A DNA stretch of 64,000 bases from Scytonema millei VB511283 (GTDB taxonomy: Bacteria; Cyanobacteriota; Cyanobacteriia; Cyanobacteriales; Chroococcidiopsidaceae): NCBI RefSeq assembly GCF_000817735.3, contig NZ_JTJC03000001.1:753710-817709 (forward strand), read 5' to 3'. Within the stretch, counting starts at the first letter, position 1, and the number at the start of each line of letters is the position of its first letter. The position numbers and the translations under genes were made by a program. Shown here piece after piece: positions 27,105-36,726 of the stretch. Below the pieces are notes generated by a model. It was not told where the DNA came from, searched no databases, and worked only from the letters and a program-made list of their open reading frames with translations.

Positions 27105-30100
27105 CTACTCCCTGCTCCCTTCTAACTGTTGATAAGCCTCCAACAATCCCTTAACTTCACTGGGAGAAAGATGCTCGATCCGTTCCAACAATTCAACTGC
27201 CATTTTCTCCGGTGTTTGTCCCGAAGTATTGCTCAGATCGGGTCGGCTAGAGCGGCTGGAATCAACATAGCCTCCTAGCGTGGAGTGAATCAGGATATGG
27301 GTGTCCTTGAGCTTAAACCAGGAACGAATCCGTTCAAAAGCAATACTACCGACTTGACACATCCCAATTCCGTAACTTGGAGCCGAAACCTCTAGCTGAT
27401 GTGCCATAATTCCCGATTCCAAGGTAACAAAGTGAATTCCTCGATCGCCATAGCCAGGTCCAATCGCATCTAAATCGGCAATGAAGAAGATGGAGAAGGC
27501 ACATTCATCAAACATTGGTGCATTAATGGATGGAATATGGACTCCTCTGTCAATATCGACATTAGGTGTCAAAACAACGAGTTGATGTTCTTCTGGATGA
27601 TAGTAGTAAACACCAGCTGGCACATTTTCAATGCGTCCGGGTTTGATATGCAAGTAAACTTGAGTTGGATTCAAACCGCCAGGGGAAGCGTAGAGAAACT
27701 TAGATTGACCGTCTAGGATAATTTGAGACAAACAGCTCAAAAACAAACTGAATTTCTCAAATGGGATCGATTTTAATAAAAACTTACGATAACTGCTGCG
27801 ATCGCTATACTTTTTCCGTAAGCTCTCATCAATAACAGGTTGCTGTAATTGAATTGCAACCATTTCGCTCAGATCTCGCCGGATTCCTGGGCGCGATTTC
27901 TTAAATTTCTCCCGCTCTTCAGGATCGAGAATAATTTTATAGGAAGACAGCAGCGATTTATTTCCTAATAAACTGTCATCTGTATTGCTAGAAACAGATC
28001 GATCTTCTTGCCGCTCGTAATAATCAACTAGAGCTTGAATTGACTGCAAGCGGAACAATTCATCAATACGGGGACGGTTTTTGAATTCCTTCTCCAGTTG
28101 ATTGCCAATTCTCACCATATCGAGAGAATTCGCACCTACACTCAGTAAGTTCGCATCCAAATCGACATTTTCCAGCTGCAATACTTCACGCACAATTCGA
28201 CTGACTTTCGCCTGAATCCCTGAAGACTGCTTTTGAGATTTATTTTTGGTAGGAGTCGCGTCCGTTGCAAAAGGTGCAGGTAATGCCCGACGATCGACTT
28301 TACCATTACGAGTCAAAGGAAACTGCTTCAGCATTACGAAAGCAGCAGGAACCATGTGTTCTGGCAACTTAGAGCGTAAAAACAAGCGCAGTTCGTCAGT
28401 ATTTAACTCTGGCTCTTTCGCCGGAATGACGTATGCTACTAAAAGTTTTTTGCCTTTCTGGTCGTAAGTCGTCGCGATCGCCGAGCTAACACCTGCGTGT
28501 TGTTGTAAAGTTGACTCAATTTCCCCCAGCTCGATCCGCTGACCGTTAATTTTAACTTGGAAATCGACTCGCCCCATAAACTCAATCGTCCCGTCGGGGC
28601 GGAAACGCCCCATATCCCCAGTTCGATAAATTCGTTCGCCAGTGCGGGGATGTTGAATAAATTTGGCGTTGGTTTTCTCGGTGTCATGCCAATAGCCTTT
28701 AGCAACTCCCACGCCAGCAACGCACATTTCCCCCGATACCCAGGCGGGACACTCGACTAAAGCCTCGTTGAGAATGTAGTAGCGAGTGTTAGGAATCGGT
28801 CGTCCGTAGGGTATGCTTTTCCAGTTCAGATCGAATGCCTCCACGGGATACCAAATATTCCACAGCGTTGTTTCCGTGGGACCACCAACACTAACTACCT
28901 TAGCTCCCTCTACCAGAGCCTCAAGACGCTTCGGAATCGTCAGCGGAATCCAATCCCCACCCAGGAACGCCAGCCGCAATGTCGATGGAATGACATCCGT
29001 GCGTTCGCCTGCATATTCCAAAAACATATCCATCATTGCCGGAACCGAATTCCAGAGCGTAATCTGATGCTTCATGCACAGATCCGACCAATGGGAGGGG
29101 TCGCGTCGTCCGCTTGCGTCAGGAATAATTAGACTTCCTCCAGCACCTAACACGCCAAATAGGTCGAAGATAGACATATCGTGATGCAGGGCTGTCAACC
29201 CTAAAACGCGATCGCCAGAATTAATCTCAAATTGCTTTTGAGTGCAGACAACTGCATTCACCAATCCGCGATGGCGAATCATTACGCCTTTCGGCAAGCC
29301 AGTAGAACCCGAGGTGTAGAGGACAAAGGCGAGATCGTCAGGTGTTTGAATCGGTTCTAAGGGGCGATCGTCAATATTTTCCAAGTTTTCGCGATCGACG
29401 CAGAGGCGCTGCACGCGATCGAACCACTCCAGGCGATCGTCTAACCAAGATTGAGTCAGGACAACTTCAACTCTGCCATTCTCCAGCAGGTAGTCAAGCC
29501 GTTCTTTCCCAACTGTGGCATCAATCGGGAGGTAAGCAGCACCAGCGTGTAATACGCCCAGAGCAGCTATCACTTGCTCCCAACCCTTTTCCATCACGAT
29601 TGCGATCGGTTGGTTTGGTTGCGCTCCTAAATTCCGCAAATGCCGTCCCCAACGGTTTGCGAGGGAATACAATTCTTGATAGGTTAAGGTTTTTTGAGTT
29701 GTAATAACCGCAGGTTGGTCTGGGCGTTGAGGTACTTGAGCCGCAATCAGATCGTGAAGCAAGATTTCCGGCATTGGCTGCTCGTCTCCGGCAGCTACCA
29801 ACTGCTGACCTGTCGCCACTATCACCCGCCGCATGACTTCCGACCAACTCTGCTGCCAGAGATTCTCATCAGTACCTAACAGATGGAGCAAATGGATAAA
29901 AGCATTTAAGAGATTTTGGGATAGCCCTTCAGGAAAAAGTTCTTCCACGGTATCCCAGTGGCAATAAAGCGCACCATTATGTTCAAAAACATGGTTATTC
30001 AGCCATACTTGGGAAGTTTGGTTAATGGCAAAGACAACCTCCCCCAGAGCTTCTGCTTGCTTCGTAGCGTAGGTACTTTGTCCGGTTTCATCTGCTGGAA

Positions 30101-31343
30101 TTGCGGTAAATACAACTGGCATCAGCGAACCAGAAAGCCGATTTTGAGCAACAGCAAGTTCCCGCAGGACTTCGACCCCGTTAAAGAAACGATGCTCTAT
30201 ATCGCTCCAAAGTTGCGCCTGTAAACGTTGCGATCGCTCGGCAAAGGAAGCATCTCCCCTATTGTCAATTTCCAGCACCGTGAATGAGGCATATTCCCCA
30301 ATCAAACGGTTCACCTGTGAATGCAGTGGTAGGCGATTGAAACTTGGTATGTTAATGCAGAAATGCCGCTCTTTATTCCACAACGTCAGAACTTCAGCGT
30401 AGGCTGCTGCCAAAATGCCTGGTGCAGTAATCCCCAATTGAGTCGCCTGCGATTTAAGGCGCTGCCAAATAGGAGCTTCTACCACCCTTTCTCGGCGCAC
30501 AAACCTGCCACTGGTGAGAGCTGACGGCTGCTTAGCAAGGGGTAAATCTGGTCTTAAGGGTAAAGAATCGATTCGTTTGCGCCAGTAATCCTGCGATCGC
30601 CTGTACTCCTCGGAATTAGCCAACGATCGCTCTGCCAAGACATAATCGCGAAAGGTAATTTCTAAAGGCTCCAGTTGAGTTTCAGGATTGTGGTAAAGCG
30701 CCGCCCATTCCCTATAGGTAATTGCAATACTCCAACCATCAAAGATTAACTTATCTAAACTCACATGAATCCGCGTGCGTCCATCGTCCAGTAAAGTTGC
30801 TTGAATATCAAATAGGGGATACCGATCGCTAGGGAGGATTTGATGCGACATGCGATCGCGCACGTCTTTTAGCTGAGCTTTGACTGTTTCTACATCCCGT
30901 CCCCGCAAATCTAGCATCCGAAACTGATAGGGAGGCACATTTTCCAATACCTGTTGAGTTCCATCCGGCAGTACGACCGCTCGCATCATGTCATGACGAT
31001 CTATTAATCGTTGCCAAGCTTGAGTCAAGCGTTCCAGATCGAAGTTGCCTTCCAATTCCACATAGCTGTGACTGGCAACCTGTCCCATTTCCACTTCACC
31101 ACTGCGCCCAACCCAGTAAGCTTGTTGCAATCCAGTCAATGGAAAGGGGTGAAATCGTTCGTCAGGGGCAGCAGTAATCGTTGGTAGGTTAAATACTGCT
31201 CGCTGCGGTTGCCGCTCTTGTTTGACACCTACTTTTTTCTCGCGAATTAACTGAGCTAGCAAAGCTTTTCGTTCGGGTGAAAGAGATTGGAGCTTGTCAA
31301 CGTGCGCTTGGGAATTTAACTTTTGGCTTATAATTTCAGTCAT
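27105..31343 (-). CDS. NRPS module: heterocyclization-adenylation-carrier-oxidase (Cy-A-T-Ox)
   Basis: 1412 residues. Cyclization domain about 60-500: Cy1 motif FPLTGLQQAYWVGR (67-80) and the catalytic DxxxxD as DKLIFD (197-202), which replaces the HHxxxDG of normal condensation domains. Adenylation domain about 525-1025: A3 YTSGSTGLPKG, A7 YRTGD, A10 NGKVDRR. Carrier domain about 1043-1112 with the phosphopantetheine site GANSL (S1073). C-terminal FMN-dependent SagB/nitroreductase-type oxidase domain about 1135-1362. Read by eye, the specificity pocket is D-M-F-N-F-G-V-L-W-K, nearest the cysteine code DLYNLSLIWK. Such modules make thiazolines (or oxazolines) and oxidise them to thiazoles (or oxazoles). 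It is probably co-transcribed with the gene at 31445-36100 (101-bp gap). Confidence 0.92.
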   Translation of the reverse strand: MTEIISQKLNSQAHVDKLQSLSPERKALLAQLIREKKVGVKQERQPQRAVFNLPTITAAPDERFHPFPLTGLQQAYWVGRSGEVEMGQVASHSYVELEGNFDLERLTQAWQRLIDRHDMMRAVVLPDGTQQVLENVPPYQFRMLDLRGRDVETVKAQLKDVRDRMSHQILPSDRYPLFDIQATLLDDGRTRIHVSLDKLIFDGWSIAITYREWAALYHNPETQLEPLEITFRDYVLAERSLANSEEYRRSQDYWRKRIDSLPLRPDLPLAKQPSALTSGRFVRRERVVEAPIWQRLKSQATQLGITAPGILAAAYAEVLTLWNKERHFCINIPSFNRLPLHSQVNRLIGEYASFTVLEIDNRGDASFAERSQRLQAQLWSDIEHRFFNGVEVLRELAVAQNRLSGSLMPVVFTAIPADETGQSTYATKQAEALGEVVFAINQTSQVWLNNHVFEHNGALYCHWDTVEELFPEGLSQNLLNAFIHLLHLLGTDENLWQQSWSEVMRRVIVATGQQLVAAGDEQPMPEILLHDLIAAQVPQRPDQPAVITTQKTLTYQELYSLANRWGRHLRNLGAQPNQPIAIVMEKGWEQVIAALGVLHAGAAYLPIDATVGKERLDYLLENGRVEVVLTQSWLDDRLEWFDRVQRLCVDRENLENIDDRPLEPIQTPDDLAFVLYTSGSTGLPKGVMIRHRGLVNAVVCTQKQFEINSGDRVLGLTALHHDMSIFDLFGVLGAGGSLIIPDASGRRDPSHWSDLCMKHQITLWNSVPAMMDMFLEYAGERTDVIPSTLRLAFLGGDWIPLTIPKRLEALVEGAKVVSVGGPTETTLWNIWYPVEAFDLNWKSIPYGRPIPNTRYYILNEALVECPAWVSGEMCVAGVGVAKGYWHDTEKTNAKFIQHPRTGERIYRTGDMGRFRPDGTIEFMGRVDFQVKINGQRIELGEIESTLQQHAGVSSAIATTYDQKGKKLLVAYVIPAKEPELNTDELRLFLRSKLPEHMVPAAFVMLKQFPLTRNGKVDRRALPAPFATDATPTKNKSQKQSSGIQAKVSRIVREVLQLENVDLDANLLSVGANSLDMVRIGNQLEKEFKNRPRIDELFRLQSIQALVDYYERQEDRSVSSNTDDSLLGNKSLLSSYKIILDPEEREKFKKSRPGIRRDLSEMVAIQLQQPVIDESLRKKYSDRSSYRKFLLKSIPFEKFSLFLSCLSQIILDGQSKFLYASPGGLNPTQVYLHIKPGRIENVPAGVYYYHPEEHQLVVLTPNVDIDRGVHIPSINAPMFDECAFSIFFIADLDAIGPGYGDRGIHFVTLESGIMAHQLEVSAPSYGIGMCQVGSIAFERIRSWFKLKDTHILIHSTLGGYVDSSRSSRPDLSNTSGQTPEKMAVELLERIEHLSPSEVKGLLEAYQQLEGSRE

Positions 31344-31444
31344 TGGCTTGATTTACACCAACAGAATAGATTTAGAAAAATTTATGCAGGGGTTTTAAGT
31401 GGCTAGTTGGCGATCTCCCTCTCAAAGAGCGATCGCCAGCATTG

Positions 31445-34400
31445 TTACTTCAGCAGCGCCATCACTTCTTCATCAGACAATTGCGCCAAATACTCGATCG
31501 TGTCTTCCATGTCATCTAGATTGACTTGCATAGCTTGAGCTTGTTCGATCTGTCGAGCCATACCCCCGACAGTCGGGAATTGAAATAAATGAATCAACGG
31601 TAAGTCAATACTAAATGTCGAGCGGATCGTTCCCATCAATGACACGGCGATCAAAGAGTTGCCTCCCAAACTAAAGAAGTTATCTCCCGTACCAATTTCA
31701 GACACCTGAAGTAAGTTTTGCCAAATCGCCATTAGGGTTTGCTCAACCTGATTTTGAGGTGCTGTCTGCTCGATCGCCCTATTCAACTGCACCGTCGTCG
31801 GCGCAGGCAGTGCCTTGCGATCGACCTTATTGTTTGGCGTGAGTGGAAAAGCCTCTAGCACGACAAAGTTGGAGGGAACCATGTACTCTGGTAATTGAGC
31901 GAGTAAGTATTCTCGCAACTGTGAGTTAGCAGGCTGCTGTCCTGGCTGTAGTAGTAAGTAGGCAACCAGGCGCTTATCACCCGGTACATCTTCGCGAACT
32001 ACGATCGCTGCTTCTCGAACTGCCTCGTGGCGACTTAAAATTGTCTCAATTTCGCCTAGTTCGATGCGATATCCCCGCACCTTGACTTGAAAGTCGATGC
32101 GACCGAGGAATTCTACGTTCCCATCCCTGCGGTAACGTACCAAATCTCCCGTGCGGTAGAGACGGTCGGTCGGATTTTGACTCAAAGGATGGGGAATAAA
32201 CCGCTCTTGAGTTAACTCCGGTCGGTTCAGATAACCGCGAGTCACACCTGCTCCCCCGATCAGGAGTTCGCCTGCGACTCCGATGGGAACGGGCTGCCCG
32301 TTCCGATCTAAGATATAAAGTTCGGTATTGGCGATTGGACGACCGATGGGAACAACTCCATCTACTTGGGTTAGTGTATGAGTCGCCGACCAGATGGCGG
32401 TTTCTGTAGGACCGTACATATTATGAACTTGTCCCGCCACAATTTGCTGGAGTTGAAGCGCCAAGGCTTCGGTCAAAGCTTCGCCGCCAACCATCATCTG
32501 ACGTAACTGTTTCATGGCGGCGCGAGTAGCGGGATCGGCAATTAACAAACTCGCCATTGAGGGAGTGCATTGCAGGTGTGTCACTTGATGGCGCTCGATC
32601 AGTCCCGCCACAGAATGGTTCTGTGTTGCGGCTTCAGTCATAGGCAGATTGGACTGTTCCTTCACGCGATCGAGTAGCGGTAGTTGGGACAAGACCAGAT
32701 CGGTGTCGATGCCATAGTCAATCAAACAGGCAATTTCATCCACGTCAATGCCTTTGATGCGATCGACTATCTGCAAACAAGTTTCTACAGTCCCGAACAA
32801 ACCACTGGTTTCAAAGTATCGTTCAAAGGAGAAATCCAGCACCTCATCCAGATCTCGCTCGGATAAGTGAGATATCGCAAATTGTCCTTTGTCGTTCGTG
32901 GTTTTCTGCTTGAAAGTGGGAAAAGCCCATGCAGCTTGCTTGATTAAATCGAGAGAAGTGGCGAGATATTGCCGCATCGGTTGACGCACAATTTCGCGGA
33001 CGGCATCATCGCTCTGACCTACAAAGGTATGGAGCATCAAGGTTACAGTCCCCTGACCGGAATGTCCGTTTTCTGCCCATGCTTGTCGGTAAAGGGCAAT
33101 TTTTTCTGCTAATTCTTCTAGGCTCTGCCCCAATAAGTGAGTCAGAATATGAAAACCTTTAGCACCTGCCATGCGAAATGTTTCTGGATTGCCTGCGGCA
33201 GTAATCCAGACTGGAAGTTCGGGTTGAATCGGACGTGGCAGTGTTTGAACGGCTACAGCTTCACCTTTTCCATTCGGATAAGTTACAGATTCCCCGCGCC
33301 AGAGCGATCGCACCTCCTCAATCTGCTGGAACATAATGTCCTTACGATTCTCGAAGGTTTCCGGGCGCAGGACAAAATCATTTGGTTGCCAGCCAGGGGC
33401 GAAGGAAATCCCCACCCGACCACCTGACAAATTATCCACAATAGACCAATCTTCGGCAATTCGTACCGAGCTATGCAGTGGAGAAACACAGCTACCCGCC
33501 CGAATCTGGATCTGTTTGGTCGTTGCCGCGATCGCCGCACTGGTAACGGCAGGGTTGGGAAATAGCCCCCCGAAGGCATGGAAGTGCCGTTCTGGAGTCC
33601 AGACGGCTTTAAATCCGTTCGTATCGCCAAACTTAGCGCCTTCAGTCAATAGACGATATTTAGCGGCAGCATCTCCACCATTCTCATCACTAGAGAAATA
33701 GAACAAACTGAAATCGATCGCCTTGTTAGCATTCTGGAGCGATAACGGCTTAGCAGCGGTACGCTCTTTCTTGGCATTGTAGATGACGACCTTAAACCCC
33801 CGTGCTAGCGTCCAAAACAGCTCTAACACGGAAATATCAAAGGACAAACTCGTGACCGCTAACCAGACTCCAGGGGGGTTATGCTCGATAACCCCATCCA
33901 TTCCCGTAAAGAAGTTGACTGCATTACGGTGTTCTACCATTACACCCTTCGGCTTGCCCGTAGAACCAGAGGTATAGATGACGTAGCTGAGATTTTCTGG
34001 CTTGACTCCACTATCGGGATTGGCGATCGCCTCTCGCTCGATCTCATCCCACATCGTATCGATGGGAATAAGATTAACACCAGGCTCGACCACTAAATTG
34101 CTAATTAACTTCTGCTGGGTGACGATAACCGCAGCTTGAGAGTCTTTCAGCATGAAGCCAATTCGGTCTGGGGGAAAATCTGGATCGAGAGGAACGTAAG
34201 CACCCCCTGCTTTGTGAATTCCTAACAACGCTACCATCATCTCCAGCGATCGCTCTACGTGCAACCCTACGAGAACATCGGGACCTACGCCTTGTCTTTG
34301 TAAATAACGAGCTAGTTGATTGGCTTTGGCATTCAACTCTCCGTAGGTTAACTGTTGCTGCTCAAAAGCAACGGCGATCGCATCGGGGTTAAGGGTGACT

Positions 34401-36100
34401 TGCTGCTCGAACAACTGATGGATGCAGCGATCGCTAGAGTATGGTTTGACTGTTTGGTTCCACTCCACCAAAATTTGGTGTAGTTCTGTAGCCGAGAGTA
34501 ACGGGAGTTGGTGCAGTAATTGTTCGGGATGTTCGACGCAGGCGCTAATTAAATTCTGAAGTCGTTGAGCGATCGCTGCACTATTTACTTCATCAATCGA
34601 GCCAGCATGAACCAATTCCGGCAAACTACCATCTTCATAGGCAACAAGGGCAATCGTTGCACCCAAATGAGTCCAGTCTAGTTGCTCGGGGCTAGCTGCC
34701 AGGACAATCGCTACTTGAAAAGAATTCTGGGAAAGCTTTTGTAATTCTGGATGACGGGCAAAGATATCTAAAGTATAACTACCTAAACGAGACGCACGAT
34801 CTAATCCTGCTGCCAAGCGTTTCTGAAAATCGGTAAAGGAATCCTCAGCAACAGACTGAACGCGAATCGGAACTTGTTGAGCAAAAATTTCTGGAGCAAT
34901 ACTGCGCTGTGCTGCGGTTTGCAGCCCCAAGTCAAACTCTGGCTCTGTTGCCAATCGCGTGCAATAAGCTGCGAACATGGTTAGTAGCGATCGCGGTTCT
35001 ACCGGTTTGGGTGGCAGCAAGATGGGGTATCGGTGCAAACGCTCGGACGACGCATTCAGCGCTCCAACCTGTAAATAGGGATGTTGAAACGGAGTCAGTT
35101 GTGCCAGTTGCTTGACCCACGACCGTTCGTGGCGAGCGATCGCCGCATTACGCTGACCGATCGCATCTCTCAGTTCGGCATCCAGTTCGGGTAAAATAAC
35201 GCCAATACGCACGCCGTAAGATTGCTGCAAGTTTTCTAACGTGAGGGGTTTTCCCTCAAGCGATGTCAGACGGCTGAGCCGTACCGCACCATCCTGAGTG
35301 GCAATGCAAATTCCATCTGCATCAAGTTCCAACACCTGCCTCGCGCTCCCGTATGAGGTTACTACTGCATCAGCAGCTCCCACAGCAACGACTCCACCTG
35401 GTAAACAGAGTTTTGGTAAGCCTAGTGGATTGCGGATTGGACCAAAATCTAATGCTCGCACTAAATTACAAAGCTCTTTACTGCTCGTGTCAAACGACAA
35501 AACGCAAGCTGCTGCTGGGCGATCGCTGGAACCAAAATAACTCTGTTGCGAGCGATCCTGTGCTAATGGTTCTAGCCGATCGGTTGCCAGTTCCTCGATT
35601 AATTCGTCAAAGGTAGCGATCGCCACATCCAAGCAGCGAGCATTTAGATCGAATGCTGTATCAGTGGGTTCAATAGGTACTATTTGCTGTTTGAGAATGC
35701 GTCCAGCGTCAATGTCAGAGACAACTTCATGCCAGGTGATGCCGTGTTGCCGTTCGCCATGCAGCAGCGCCCAAGATGTTGCATATAACCCCGCATACTT
35801 TGGTAAAAGTGAATCGTGAAAGTTAATTGTTGCTTTTCGTGCCTGGGCAATGACTTTTGGTGGTACGATCCACCAGACGTTGTTAATACTAAAAAGGTAG
35901 TCGTACTCAGTACTAAGTAGCCGATCTTGAAAAGCAGATAGAGAAGGAGCATGAGGAATATTACGTTCCTCTGCAAACTTAACTAGTGAGTTCTCTGCTG
36001 AAAAAACTCCAAGGACTTTGTGTTCTGCTGTTAATAAAATCTCTAAGCACTTTACGGCAAGGACACCATCACCTACAACAAAACAAGAGAAACTAGACAT
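31445..36100 (-). CDS. NRPS: formyltransferase - condensation lobe - adenylation with inserted luciferase-like monooxygenase - carrier
   Basis: 1551 residues. 1-300: methionyl-tRNA-formyltransferase-like domain with the catalytic Asn-His-Asp set (INFHDSLLP, N93 and H95; DAG, D131). 320-545: resembles only the C-terminal lobe of a condensation domain, with no HHxxxDG. 555-1435: adenylation domain with A3 YTSGSTGKPKG (709-719), interrupted at about 793-1145 by a complete MupA/Atu3671-type FMN luciferase-like monooxygenase (DFSLFYFSSDENG, VWTPERHFHAFGG, NLSGGRVGISFAPGW). The A domain then resumes (VHNMYGPTETAIW, YRTGD). 1448-1520: carrier with GGNSL (S1482). Pocket residues read D-I-L-Q-M-G-M-I-W-K, close to known glycine codes. 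It probably loads and N-formylates glycine, with an FMN-dependent oxidation. Confidence 0.92.
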   Translation of the reverse strand: MSSFSCFVVGDGVLAVKCLEILLTAEHKVLGVFSAENSLVKFAEERNIPHAPSLSAFQDRLLSTEYDYLFSINNVWWIVPPKVIAQARKATINFHDSLLPKYAGLYATSWALLHGERQHGITWHEVVSDIDAGRILKQQIVPIEPTDTAFDLNARCLDVAIATFDELIEELATDRLEPLAQDRSQQSYFGSSDRPAAACVLSFDTSSKELCNLVRALDFGPIRNPLGLPKLCLPGGVVAVGAADAVVTSYGSARQVLELDADGICIATQDGAVRLSRLTSLEGKPLTLENLQQSYGVRIGVILPELDAELRDAIGQRNAAIARHERSWVKQLAQLTPFQHPYLQVGALNASSERLHRYPILLPPKPVEPRSLLTMFAAYCTRLATEPEFDLGLQTAAQRSIAPEIFAQQVPIRVQSVAEDSFTDFQKRLAAGLDRASRLGSYTLDIFARHPELQKLSQNSFQVAIVLAASPEQLDWTHLGATIALVAYEDGSLPELVHAGSIDEVNSAAIAQRLQNLISACVEHPEQLLHQLPLLSATELHQILVEWNQTVKPYSSDRCIHQLFEQQVTLNPDAIAVAFEQQQLTYGELNAKANQLARYLQRQGVGPDVLVGLHVERSLEMMVALLGIHKAGGAYVPLDPDFPPDRIGFMLKDSQAAVIVTQQKLISNLVVEPGVNLIPIDTMWDEIEREAIANPDSGVKPENLSYVIYTSGSTGKPKGVMVEHRNAVNFFTGMDGVIEHNPPGVWLAVTSLSFDISVLELFWTLARGFKVVIYNAKKERTAAKPLSLQNANKAIDFSLFYFSSDENGGDAAAKYRLLTEGAKFGDTNGFKAVWTPERHFHAFGGLFPNPAVTSAAIAATTKQIQIRAGSCVSPLHSSVRIAEDWSIVDNLSGGRVGISFAPGWQPNDFVLRPETFENRKDIMFQQIEEVRSLWRGESVTYPNGKGEAVAVQTLPRPIQPELPVWITAAGNPETFRMAGAKGFHILTHLLGQSLEELAEKIALYRQAWAENGHSGQGTVTLMLHTFVGQSDDAVREIVRQPMRQYLATSLDLIKQAAWAFPTFKQKTTNDKGQFAISHLSERDLDEVLDFSFERYFETSGLFGTVETCLQIVDRIKGIDVDEIACLIDYGIDTDLVLSQLPLLDRVKEQSNLPMTEAATQNHSVAGLIERHQVTHLQCTPSMASLLIADPATRAAMKQLRQMMVGGEALTEALALQLQQIVAGQVHNMYGPTETAIWSATHTLTQVDGVVPIGRPIANTELYILDRNGQPVPIGVAGELLIGGAGVTRGYLNRPELTQERFIPHPLSQNPTDRLYRTGDLVRYRRDGNVEFLGRIDFQVKVRGYRIELGEIETILSRHEAVREAAIVVREDVPGDKRLVAYLLLQPGQQPANSQLREYLLAQLPEYMVPSNFVVLEAFPLTPNNKVDRKALPAPTTVQLNRAIEQTAPQNQVEQTLMAIWQNLLQVSEIGTGDNFFSLGGNSLIAVSLMGTIRSTFSIDLPLIHLFQFPTVGGMARQIEQAQAMQVNLDDMEDTIEYLAQLSDEEVMALLK

Positions 36101-36726
36101 AATTATTTCCTATTGCACATGGTCAACTGAATCATCTAATTCACCGTACTAACAGGGGTATTACTCATAAGCACTGCAAAGCTGTATACCCTGTTTTAGT
36201 AAGAATATTGGGTAGTAATTGATAAGTAACTACATATTTTTTTGAAACGATATTTATATTTAGAATATAATTAAATTTAGTTTTGGCATTCATTCATACT
36301 TTACACTTTGAGAACGTAAATTGACTCAGTAAAACTTCTGTCAGCACATTCACTTAGAAATAAGTTTGAGAGATAATAAGAGATAAAGAATGAGGCTTGG
36401 TTGCAATAAAGTTGGTGGCTTGACCAAGAGCGATTGCTAAAGCTAATTCAATGTTTAGTTCTAACTTAACTTTCTATCAACCGAGACAAAATTTTTAAAC
36501 TGTAAATCACAATCAATAAATAACCTATAAAAAGCTAATCTTTTATGAAGATAAAACAAAGGTTTAGAAGATGCGCGTTAAGATTTAGTGAAACTCTTTT
36601 GTCTTTATACTAGATTGAGCTATTTGCTAAGTATCATTTGCTTGCAAGAGGCTGAGTATTTAATAGGCGATCGCAGTTTGAATCGTTTGTTGATTCAGTA
36701 TTTCTACTTCAAAGATATCTAGAGCA
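36101..36726. promoter_or_regulatory. Divergent promoter region of the NRPS locus
   Basis: 626 bp between divergently transcribed NRPS genes. AT-rich, with no ORF, no tandem-repeat block and only one HIP1-like site near 36668, unlike most gaps here. Promoters for both transcripts must lie in it. I could not pick out a dependable operator or -10/-35 pair by eye. Confidence 0.55.
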
